Made by a program: the position numbers and the translations under genes | Assembly: GCA_003290165.1 (NCBI GenBank) | Contig: QNQO01009144.1 | Span: forward strand, 1-64,000 | Length of the DNA: 64,000 bases | Reading direction: 5' to 3' | DNA from: Berberis thunbergii | Taxonomy: Eukaryota; Streptophyta; Magnoliopsida; Ranunculales; Berberidaceae | Notes under the pieces: generated by a model | Databases searched by the model: none | Told to the model about the DNA's origin: nothing | The model's input: the letters and a program-made list of their open reading frames with translations, nothing else | Shown: piece by piece, positions 27,714 to 38,268 of the stretch | Layout: each line of letters begins with the position of its first letter | How positions within the stretch are numbered: position 1 is the stretch's first letter

Positions 27714-28440
27714 TCAATTTATCTGGTATATAAACAGAGCACCAGATTGTGAACACTTTCGAAGAACATATTTATCTGGTATAACATGAATCTTTATTTC
27801 AAACAAGACTTTCAATGCATGTTTGTATAAAATCCCCCTGAACTCAAACAATTGACAATTACACTTGATATTGAAGTCGACGACGTTAAAAGATACTATA
27901 AAATTGACTGAGCGTTGTCTATCTCGTATCACCAAGTCTTGTCTAACATTGTATACCTCAAAGCCACTCTCATCCATAACTTCACTACGAATTCCACAAC
28001 ATATATTTTTTGCTATCATTATAATCCAACTTCTTCTTGACATACGAGCTCATAACTCTATTTTTCGGATAAAATCTTGATTTTTCGGGGCTCAATTCAT
28101 GATTGTGATCAAGTGTTACTCTTGTCACTAACACTGTTCCATCAGAGCGTATTTGAGCTCTAGTCTTAGCCAAACATCCACATTTAGTTGTACCACGCAA
28201 TTTTACAACACTTTTTGATTCACTTTTATGCTGCCCAGACCGACAACATGCAAGCGTAATGTATTTAGGTTTTCCATATTCATCTCTTTCAGTATTCCTT
28301 ACTTTCATTGAAAATCCTATTTTATTACCATAATCATGATAATAAGCTTGGTAGTCATCAATGTTGTTGAATTCCATATCTTCTGTAGGTTTCCTTATAT
28401 CTTCTAAATTTTATTCATTATCTTCTATATTATCCATTCC
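27714..28440 (-). pseudogene. FAR1/FHY3-type MULE protein lacking its transposase core
   Basis: The N-terminal part (28377-28090) is a FAR1 DNA-binding domain: YYHDYGNKIGFSMKVR, CGCLAKTRAQI, VTLDHNHELSPEKSRF. It runs directly into a C-terminal part (to 27714) with a SWIM-type zinc finger, CNCQLFEFRGILYKHAL, where the usual Cys before His is replaced by Tyr-Lys. The several hundred residues of MULE transposase normally between them are missing, and the halves are in different frames. A stop interrupts the N-terminus just upstream of 28377. FAR1/FHY3 proteins are light-signalling regulators domesticated from such transposases, but here the element context (TIRs, TSD) points to a transposon copy. 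Confidence 0.8.
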
Positions 28441-29923
28441 TGAAATATGCGTTATAATATACAACAACTGTTATAACATAAATGCATAGCTAACAACCCT
28501 AGTACTATAACCTTGTAGTCTATTTTGGGGAACAATGTTGCAACTAAGGATTCATCAGCGTTGTTAACGTAGTTTCGGCCAAATAGACTATACAATAGAA
28601 ATACTATACAGTACAAGCTAATGAAAAAATGTATCCCTAAACATGACACTAATTAACTGAAATAATTTGAACTTTTAATTACTTCATTTTTGAGATACTA
28701 CTGAACTGAAAGAGTTACCTTTATCTGGATGGAATCGAAAGAGTTTGAGAAGAACTTGGAATGATGGAAAACAACACAGAAGATTTATTGATCCCTAAAA
28801 TTAGCAAAAAAACAATTTATTACACACTGTAGCTAAGAGCCTACTAAAGCCAAACAACACAGAGTTGCTACCCTCCCTTGGTCGAGTGAAATTTAGCTAC
28901 CAAAACTCAACAAAATGATAAAGATCCAAACCACATTATGCTGTGAAGAGCAAAACCTAGACTCTAAACAAGTGAAAACACACACCAAATGAACAAGCAA
29001 GGCAATTTCAATGGTCTAAAAGTAACATAATGGTACAGAATATAACATAAAATCTCTATTTCTTGAAAATTAGAGCTGAATTTGATTAACATTATCAGTG
29101 AATATAAAATAACCATTAATTATATATTTGTAACAACTTGCATCAATGGTAACCTTTAAAGCCTTCAATGGACACTTTTGATTCAATAATTTGTTCGACT
29201 TTGCTTTGTTCCATGCTTTTCATCCATGATGACTCAAAGACCAAAACACAAATTCTTCTTTTGTATTAGTTGCCCCACTTTAGCTCTTCTCCTTCAACTG
29301 TTTTACAAAGCTAATTAATTTCCCATTAATACCAAAACATGTCTACTAGATTAAGAACACCATTTCAGTCACATGTAGAGATTTCTCTCAAGCTTTGGCA
29401 AGAGTATTTAACTCAACAGTCCGACCTTTTTTTTATAGTCGGATAAAATATAAAAGAAGAAAAAATTTCAAGATCCAAAGACTCATTGTAAACTTAAATG
29501 TAAAAGAAGCATTGAGATTGCAAAGACCTAAAGAAAAAAAAATTCAAGACAAGTGATAGTGTGTTACCTTTGGTATTGGTGTTTAAAAAACAGAAAAGTC
29601 AAGATGGAGACTTTTGGGGAAGATCTCTGTTACTTAGTTGCTTCCATAAGGTTGCTTTGGGGGCTCTTGGTTGAGAAGAGGAGGAAAACGAGATGGGGAC
29701 TCTTGGTTGATGGCTGGCTAGAACGACTGTATTTGTTTACTTTTTTTTTAGATAGAAACCTAACAAATGGAAAACAAACGAATGTGAGTGTTACTTTTTC
29801 TTTGGACTTTCTCTTACCAAGCACGTGCCCAGGAGCGTCCAGGCGTGCCGTGCTCTAAGCCAGCAAGCAAGGCTGGCTAGAACGATTCTACTTTAAATAC
29901 TTAGTGACGAGCCCTTCTAGGCG

Positions 29924-30075
29924 TTGAGGAAAGGGACGAGGAAACGGGGGAGGGGGATGGGTGACACCACCCATCCCCCTCGGGATTCGCGAAGTTGTAC
30001 ATCTCAAGGGCACAGGCATACATCTCGAGGGAGATGAGCGGTCACACCCACCCTCCCTCATTTCCTCGCCATTTA
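29924..30075. repeat. GC-rich inverted repeat
   Basis: GAGGAAACGGGGGAGGGGG on the left and the complement of GAGGAAATGAGGGAGGGTGG on the right form imperfect arms. Inside is a near-perfect hairpin, GGGGATGGGTG then CACCCATCCCC, with a 4-base loop (29950-29980). Probably a small fold-back element; no coding. Confidence 0.5.
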
Positions 30076-31043
30076 GAATTCTCGCGTAGTGACATTGCAC
30101 ACATAAAAAACATAATTTTTCCTTATCAATTAGATTTGACTTGTGGAAAGAACCGACGCTCATGGTGTTCAATAAACATATGCCCAAGAAAGTCATTTGG
30201 TGTTCAATAAAAATGAGCAGAGTTATTTTTACAAAAGTTGGGAGAGGTTTTTTTTTTTTTACAAGACAGACTAGAAAAACCATTAACACTTATTCTTTTT
30301 GTGCTGAGTGGTGACTATCTTTTGCAAACAATAGCTATAAATGGAGGGTTTTTTGTTTTGTTTTGTTTTGTTTTTTTCATTTCACTTGTTTGCCAAGTGT
30401 TGTGGCATATTAGTATGAGAGAAGTTCAAGCAAAATCAGTCCTCTTTTACATCTCTCAACTCTTAAGCGCCTTCCTTAGTTCTCCTCATATTAATTTGTT
30501 CAGAAAAGTCTCTGCTCTTCCTGCTTGGTTAAGAAATTTTGATTACCTTTTGGGTTGCTTGATGGTGAAAAATTCCTGGTCCCTTAATCCCTTGAACTTA
30601 ATTAGAGAAAAATTTAGTACAAAAGGAAAGGTAAAAAGTACATAGAAAGAAAGAGTAGTACAAGTTGAATTAAGAGAGATGTTGCAATTGGAGTTGTACT
30701 TCGAGAGATATTGGGGGCATAAAATAATTATTGTTAAAAAAAAAAAAATCAAACACTCAACCTATTATCAAAGATAGCAAAAGATAATTAAGGATGCCAG
30801 CTCAGCAATAAACTTATGATGGATGAAATGCAATATTTGGGATGCGAGCTGTAAAAAAATAAAATAAACAAATACCAAGTTTTATCCAAAATTTGACTCA
30901 ATTCAATTCGAGAAAGTTAGTTAGGGATCCTTCCAATCATGCAAATAGGCAGGTAATCTACCGGATTTTATCCAAAATCCGACTCATTTTGATTCGAGAA
31001 AATCAGAAATCTTTTCAAGGTAAAGTATTGGAAAAGAACCCGT

Positions 31044-31220
31044 CTAATTGTTGAGGGAACCAGCGAGGGACTTCACCGGGGGGAGGGGACCATTCATTTT
31101 TCCTTGAGATGCGCATTGACTTTTCAATGCATGCCTCTCGAAAGTTCAAACGTGCATTCCAAAGGAATGGACGGCTTCCACCCCTGCGGGGGGTTCTTCG
31201 CTGGTTCCCTCGACAATTAG
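31044..31220. mobile_element. Small fold-back MITE
   Basis: Inverted ends CTAATTGTTGAGGGAACCAG and, from the right, CTAATTGTCGAGGGAACCAG (one mismatch in 20). The interior is GC-rich, against AT-rich flanks. About 177 bp, no coding. Duplicated flanks could not be settled. Confidence 0.65.
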
Positions 31221-31731
31221 AATTTTTCATTGAAAATGACAAAAGTTGAACAAACTTAAAGACAAACTTGAACAAACCAAAGATGTCTGTATTGTAAAAT
31301 ACAATGTAGCTTGAATCAAATTTTAAACAAACCCACGCCACTTTTCAACTTACAGTAACTTCTCAACCTTTAAAAAGCCCCATTGCCGTGAGTAAGCTTT
31401 ATCTACCAAGAGATCAACTCAGACTCTTCTCCTCTCACCAGGTCTTCCGCTTGAAAACCCATATTTTCATTTTTTGTTTCATTGCTATATTTATTATATG
31501 TTAGAGGTTTGAGTAATCTTGCAACTCTAATTGGCAAAAATTAGACCTCTTTGTTAGATTAATTAGATTAGGTGGGGGGAAACAGAACACCCCAAAGTGA
31601 ACAAGTAAATTATTGATCATGATTTGGGTTTGTTGAGGATTTTTGAAATTGATTTTTGTTTTCTTTGGTTTTCCTGAATGACTGAATTTGTATTTGTGGT
31701 TGCTGTGTTATGAAGTAGAAGTTTATAGAAG

Positions 31732-34700
31732 ATGGAGAAGCAACAACAATTAGAGTGGTCTGAAGCTCAGAAGATTGTTATAAGTGAGGATCTTGTGGAT
31801 GTAGCCAAGAAGCAGCTCAACTTTCTTGCTGCTGTGGATCGCCACAGGTGCCTCTATGATGGCCCTGTTCTAGAACGGGCCATTTTTAGGTAATTTATAC
31901 TACTTGGTATCCGTAGTTCATTTTGTTGTTTGTATTTCTATATTTGGTTGTCTTATTCTTTAGCTTGAATTGAGTGAAATCAAAATGATCATCAGAACCA
32001 ACAAGATCAGATTGCTTAAAATTGAGAGATGAATTCAACAAATTAACATAGTTGGGGTTTGGGCTTTTTGTTACATTATTACCTAATACAAATTTATACT
32101 TCAAGGTACAAGAATTACTGGCTTCCCTTGTTGGCGAAGTATATCGAGTCTTCTGATGATGCTGTCGATGCGCCCCCTTTGGTTGTTCCTCTTGATTGTG
32201 AATGGATTTGGCACTGCCACAGACTCAATCCGGTAGGCTTGTGGGTGATAGATAGCTATTGATGTTATCAATTTTGTTTTATTGTTTTTTTTGTTTTTAC
32301 CAATTGGTTGATGTCTATAATTAATATGAATCATTCTTTAATAGTTACGCTATAAAAGTGATTGTGAGGAGTTTTTTGGGCGAATCCTGGACAACAAGAA
32401 AGTTGTATCATCCATAGTTCCAGGTTCTCCCAAACAGAACACTGAAGAAATCTGGAGTAGGCTATATCGAGAAGAGCCATATGAGCTTGATTTCACCGTC
32501 TCATTCCAAGAGAATAACTCAACAGCTTCCCAGATTAAGAGTACTCAATATGACCTGGTTGATGCTGTTAAAAGGCAGAGCCCTTTCTTCTATCAGGTAA
32601 GTAGTATGGGACCATTGTGCGAGTGACTTAATCCTCATTAACATAGTATACGGTTTCTGTTCTGAAAATGTTCTACCTTATGCTTACATTCTTTCAAAAA
32701 ATATTCCAGTGTCTCTAGTTTGGCAGCGGTTATATGTTTTGTATTGATGTACATTCATGTAACAGGTGTCCAGACCCAATATGATTGATGATCTCTTTCT
32801 CGAAGGAGCTGTGGCTAGATATAAAGGATTTCTTCATCTAATTAGGAGAAACAAGGAGAGGTCTATTAGACGCTTCTGTGTCCCCACCTATGATATTGAT
32901 CTTATCTGGCACTCTCACCAACTGAATCCCATTTCTTATTGTAAAGAGTTGGTTGAAACCTTGGGCAAGGTATTAGAACATGATGATTCAGATTCCAATA
33001 GAACAAAAGGGCAGAAATTGGATGTTGGTTTTTCTGAGACAACCAAGCAGTGGGAAGAAACATTTGGTTCTAGGTACTGGAGGGCTGGGGCGATGTATAG
33101 GAATGTTGCTCCTTCTCCTGTCACAACCATTCCATGGAAGCGGGAAAGTAAGAGTTCTGTTCCACACTGTGAATATCCAACAAAAGTTCAGCTTTCCAGG
33201 AAAATGGTTGTGGAGGTGAGCCTTTTATACATTTATTTTGTTTTTGCTGTACTTTTAAAATTCAATTGAAGTTGCAGAACACATGGTATAACATTTTTGT
33301 TCATTCAGCTGTCTTTCAATTACTCTTATTTTACCCGTGACATTGTTTTATGTCAATGAACATGTTATTCCAGCAAACAATTTTTTGTTCAAAATGAGAG
33401 GATGGGAGAATGTAGGCCAACTTTGTTTGATATAAATATTTCTTTGAGGGTATGGCCATATCTAAGTATCTAGTTTCTTTTCTTTTCTATTGTAGGTGTT
33501 GTTGGAGATTGTAGCAGTAAAAAACTTACCAGAAAATCACAAGGGAAACCTCTTTGTCTTATTCAGTAAGAAGAAGCCCGATCCTTTCTTTAGCGTGAAG
33601 AGACGTCTGAGTATACTTTCTGAATCTAGGGAGAAACAAGTTGCTTCTTTTCAGTGTGAGCCAACTGGAGAACTATTCCTGGAACTTATGTCCCATGCAC
33701 CTTCTATCTTACCCATATCAAAACCGGCCAAGACCATGGGAACAACATCAATCCCTCTTAATTACATGATTGATCCAAACTTGAAACTATCGGTGGAGGA
33801 ATGGTTTAAGTTGGATTCTAGTTTTGGAACCCAAAATTCTAATCCAATCTGCTTACGTGTTGGTGTTTCCGTTAGTGTTCCAGTACCAGCACCGCATGTG
33901 CTAGAGATAGTTCGATCACGTCCATTCTTAAGGAATGCCTGTTTCTTTTCCCTTCCTGGAAGTATACAAGTTGCTAAGAGTTGGACATGCGTCATTGATG
34001 AAGTTGGCAATGAGATTATCAACGTTCAAATGAGGTTTGGAATCTCTTGCCTCCTTTTGATATGGATGTGACTTCCACATTTTCTTTCAGGTTCACATCA
34101 CCCAATCAAAGTAATATTGAAATTGTACTCACGTTTAAGAAGAAAATGAATCACCTTAAGATCTTTCAATACTTGTGGGGTACATGCAAGGTCATAAGAG
34201 AGGGGGTGGGGGTCATTTTGGTAGTTCCTTATTGTTTTTATCATCTGTCCAACTTACTGTTGTTTGGATGGTAGATATTCATAAAAATGCCAACACATCC
34301 ATATGTATTTGCAATCATACATATTTAACAAACTTGTCATCTGACTTTTCAAACAACTCTTAAATGAAGTATTCTACGACTTGTGTCATTCGACTAGGAG
34401 TTCGTATTCACATTAAGTTAGCTCTAACTTAAATCTGTTTGAACTGGTGATAACTAGTTTGCAATTTGTTATTCATCATTTATTTTTCATTAGTCATAGA
34501 AGCATTTCTGATGTTATCAACTTGAAACTTTACTCACATATATGCCTTGGATTTTTATTGTAATATTTTGAGTGCTAAACTTAATTTACGATAATCTAAC
34601 TAAACTAGTTGCATTTGTGCCCTTAAGGGAATCAAAAAATGCAGTAGCAGATAACAACTTGCCCATGAAGAAAGAGATTGTTGGAGTAGTGGGATCGTCC

Positions 34701-36819
34701 GGTAAAACACATGTTCTGGCAGAATTTGTAGAGACAACATGGTATCTAGTGGATTCTAATTGGTCATCCCCAATTAAGAAGACATGCAATAAAGATGGTT
34801 ATATCTTTGAGCTTAGCGGTGGTGAACAAGCAGTGAGCATCTTTGCCCATCTTTTTACTCTTTTTGGTTGTTTTGCTTCATAATGTTTCTTTCAATTTTG
34901 GGTCGTTACAAGTGGTCATAATGTCATCTAGTAGTTATATAACATGGTTCATGCCCTAATTACCTTATATCCTAAGCTATAACTATTATTGCTAATCGAA
35001 AAGACATATGATGCAATGGGTATCACGAAATAAAAAAAAATCATTATCACGAATAACAGTGACTAGCTACAAACATTCGGTTTTATTTATATATTTATTT
35101 ATTTATGTAGTTTTGTAGTTTGGATTATACGAATGCATTAGTCACGAATTTTTATCCACTTATAACATTAAAACGTAAAAGACATTTTAATTGCGTATAA
35201 AATTTGCAAAATCAGTACTACGCGTTATGTAAATAAAGGAGCGAATGATAACTTGTGTTTAAAAAAACAAAACAAAAGGTGCAGACATAGTGTGCAATAG
35301 GAGGATGTTATTCATAACATCTATAAGTTCCAAGTAGGGATGATGACATGAACCGCCCGAATGGGGATTTGGCCCGGCTCATCCCTAACGGGGAATTTTC
35401 CGTGATGCCTAAGCCCGTATTCAAGCACTGATGGGTGTAGGTAATTCCACCACAGTTCAGCTATATATTTAAAACATCCCATTTTCTATCGTTGTTAAGT
35501 ATTTATATAAAACATTAAATCTGTCCTAAATTGAATTACTGTGGAATTTGCAGGGTGGGGCAGGGATAGGAATCCATGTTTAAAATAATCGGGGATATGA
35601 GCCGGTTTGGGGTGCTAGTTTTAAGCTGGCTGGGGAAATGGAAAATCTTCCCCGCCCCATTGGTATCCATAGTTGCAAGGCACCACCATATTTTGCTTCT
35701 TTTCATGCAAATGCTATAGGCATGCTCCCAAATCTTACCCCTGAAAATTGGCTCTGCTTAACATATACATGCACATCATGACTACATGCCCAAGGGTTTG
35801 TAACCTTGTTTGTAACAACACCGATTATGTTTTCCAAGTATCAGATCTGGCATTAAATTTCAATTTGACAATGTGGATAGATTGCTAGTGGCTTTTGAAA
35901 GTATCATTTTGAGGTGAAGGTCACCCTATATTTCTTTATGACACAGGTAAAATTATATCCAGGTAGAAAGCTAGAATATGAAACCAAGAGCTGCAAAGGG
36001 CACAAGAGTGAACGCGTCTTCATAACAGCAGTTGAGTTCTCCAAAAATAATCCATATGGCAAAGCAATAGCATTACTTGACTTGAAATCTGGAGTAGTCA
36101 AGGTAAGCTTGTTTGAATTGTTTTAAAACATGAGTTCCTCATGATTCTTATGGTACTTAATCATCAATGAATAGGTCAATGAAGATTGGTTCGTGCTGTC
36201 TGCTATCACATTGAATTTTTTACTTTCCAATATTTTGAGGAAGGAGGGATACGCCCCTTTGATTGCCAATGGAAATAATCCAAAGATGAGTAACATAATG
36301 GAATATGATGAATGTGATCATGATGTCAGTGAGGACACTACCCCGGGAAAGGAGGTTGGGTTAGATGAGGAAGGCAATGCATTGGTGCTAGAAAAAGGGG
36401 TGGACATGAAACAGCATGGCAATGCAAAGAATGGTGCATGTGTTGAGTATGGGAACATTGTGAGCAGTGGGGGTTGTGGTAGTGGGTGTGGTGGTAAGTG
36501 TGGAAGTGGATGCGGCAGTAGCTGTGGGCATATGGAAAAGGGCGGGGGTTGTGGTAGTGGGTGCGGTAGTAGCTGTGGGCATATGGAAAAGGGTGGGGGT
36601 TGTGGCAGTGGGTGTGGTGGTTCTTCCGGGTGCGGTGGTAGCTCTTATCCTATAGTAAAAGGCGCTGACTGTGGTTCTGGTTGTTGTACTAATTGTGTAG
36701 ATGCTGCGGTTAAAAGTGGTGGCTGTGGGGATTGTGGAGGGGGTGCTTGCAATAGTGATTCAGGTGACCGTGTTTGTGATTCCCACACCATAGTTGCGAA
36801 AGTTACACAAGTTGCTTGA
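31732..36819 (+). CDS. GRDP: Glycine-rich domain-containing protein (DUF1399)
   Basis: Eight exons: 31732-31889, 32106-32232, 32345-32596, 32766-33215, 33496-34034, 34628-34832, 35947-36102 and 36175-36819. All introns are GT-AG and all phases agree, giving about 843 residues, close to Arabidopsis GRDP1. The N-terminal half carries two DUF1399 motifs, [10 protein letters not shown] (about residue 88) and [10 protein letters not shown] (about 227). A C2-like middle follows ([14 protein letters not shown]). The C-terminus (about 727-825) is a Gly/Cys-rich repeat region with units such as [21 protein letters not shown] proteins are linked to stress and auxin responses in Arabidopsis, but their biochemistry is not settled. 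An alternative acceptor at 34090 would create a 56-bp intron; I prefer 34628 because it continues the conserved reading ([10 protein letters not shown]). Intron 6 carries an AT-rich insertion also present in the duplicate at 47461. Confidence 0.93.
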
Positions 36820-37729
36820 GACGAGGCATTGTGAAAGAAATAAAGTAAAGTGTGCTGGTGTTGGTGAATTTTAGTATGGGAGCATCATGAGAATGTATTA
36901 TCATCAGCTCCATGTATGATGTTTTTCAAAATACTGATGTAATGTAATATATTCATGTGTCTCATAAATGCATATCGTCTAAGTTTGCACAGTCCAACTG
37001 ACAATGAAAGACATGCGAAGTTCTAATTCAAGCCTTCACTTCTGTTTGATTTGTTTTGTTGCGAGGAAAAGAATTTTATGGAAAACAGTGAAAGGAGTAA
37101 ATAAAGAGGGAGAGAAAACATGCATAGAAACAAAAGGCATAGACTACTAATTGCATTAATCTAAAGGATGAGTGCCATGCTCTTTGCAGTTAAATGGTTC
37201 TTTCCTTGTTAGTCCTGAATATGATACAATGGATACTCCGAATCTCATGTAATCATTTAGTTTATGCTTTTCATTTCTAATTTGATCTTCTCAACTTTTA
37301 TTATATCTGGGGATGTCTGCAAGCCTTATCCATTGTACTTCTTTTCCTTTTTTTGTGCAAAAAAAAAAAAAAAACTTCTGACAGATAAAATGATTCTTCT
37401 CGTTGTATTCTTTCCCTAGTTTGTGGTGATTTGGTTTGTATTCTTGGGAGACCCTTGAACTGTGACCTGGGTATGAAGAACAGGTTTCGTGGTGACAATG
37501 GAGAGAAGTGTGGCGTGGAACATCTCACTCTTTTAAGTATTATGCAGGGGAAGGAGGTGGTTGGCAGGGTGTGCGTACTGAGAGTGGCATTTGGATGACT
37601 ATTTTTGGGCTTCTCATATGTGATGCTATAATTGCAGACGCGCAGATGTCTTTCACACTATATTCCAGGTATGGATAAGTTTGCATGTACAATTTTATCA
37701 TCTTGCTTTGGATAGATTAGTAAGCAATT
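36820..37729. other. GRDP 3' region
   Basis: Probable 3' UTR (AATAAA at 36839, close to the stop; further AT-rich sequence to about 36960) and spacer with a poly-A run near 37360. Part of it (about 37165-37290) is duplicated at 48310-48440. Confidence 0.5.
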
Positions 37730-38237
37730 TGTCACGTGCTGACCTTTTTCCCTTGGCTAACACGCTGCCTACTAGCGTCACACTCCCGTCGGACTAACTA
37801 GTCAAGGCACTTCGATGCTTGGCTAATGCTAAGTGTTGCTACGAAAGCTTAAGTGAGGAAAATGCTAAGGCACAAGTGTTTAAGCTTTTGAAAGAATGCT
37901 TTGTATTGCTTGAGAGAGTTGTACAAGTGCTTGATGATATGTACAAATGAATGCCAAGGCCTATTTATAGACCCTTAAAGTCCTAGAGGCTTCTAGCCTA
38001 GAACCTTCCACAATCCTCCATCAAAGGAGTATTCTCTATGCTTCTAGAAAGTTCCCACCTCCAAAGGAACTAGAAATTACAAGGAGGCTTCTAGAAAATA
38101 CTACACAAGTTTGTACAAGGGTGTTCTAGATTCATCCATGCTAGAACACTCTAGAGAAAGCAAATTTAGAATGTCCAAGAGCACTCTAGAACCTTCCGGA
38201 GGCATCTAGAGAAATCTATGCTAGATGGCTTGTGACA
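37730..38237 (-). repeat. 3' LTR of chromovirus
   Basis: TGTCACGTGCTGACC at one end, TTGTGACA at the other, so the termini are themselves short inverted repeats. Near-identical to 41920-42427. Confidence 0.95.
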
Positions 38238-38250
38238 TTCTCCCCCACCC
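38238..38250 (-). other. Polypurine tract of chromovirus
   Basis: On the minus strand GGGTGGGGGAGAA ends exactly at the 3' LTR, the expected plus-strand primer position. Confidence 0.85.
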
Positions 38251-38268
38251 AAGTCCTTGACGACCCCG

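Larger units (their letters stand above)
25453..29886 (-). mobile_element. Mutator-like element with long TIRs and FAR1-type remnant
   Basis: Flanked by a perfect 11-bp direct repeat TCTACTTTAAA (25442-25452 and 29887-29897). The left end contains TTCTAGCCAGCCTTACTTGC and the right end reverse complement TTCTAGCCAGCCTTGCTTGC. Similarity continues through GGGCACGTGCTTGGT and CAACCAAGAGTCCCC for about 200-270 bp with indels. Long TIRs and a 9-11 bp duplication are Mutator features. The minus-strand FAR1-like ORF (27714-28440) fits a FAR1/Jittery-type MULE. No intact transposase, so non-autonomous. Confidence 0.82.
29898..31731. other. Intergenic region upstream of GRDP
   Basis: AT-rich with two GC-rich fold-back inserts (29924-30075, 31044-31220). 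The final 350 bp probably hold the GRDP promoter and leader. No other gene seen. Confidence 0.5.

Noticed and set aside
34090..34195. Extra GRDP exon after a 56-bp intron
   Set aside because: Its translation ([14 protein letters not shown]) does not resemble GRDP, whereas splicing to 34628 restores the conserved reading.
36388..36655. ORFs overlapping the GRDP Cys/Gly region in other frames
   Set aside because: Shadows of the repetitive coding sequence; the GRDP frame is continuous with conserved upstream exons.
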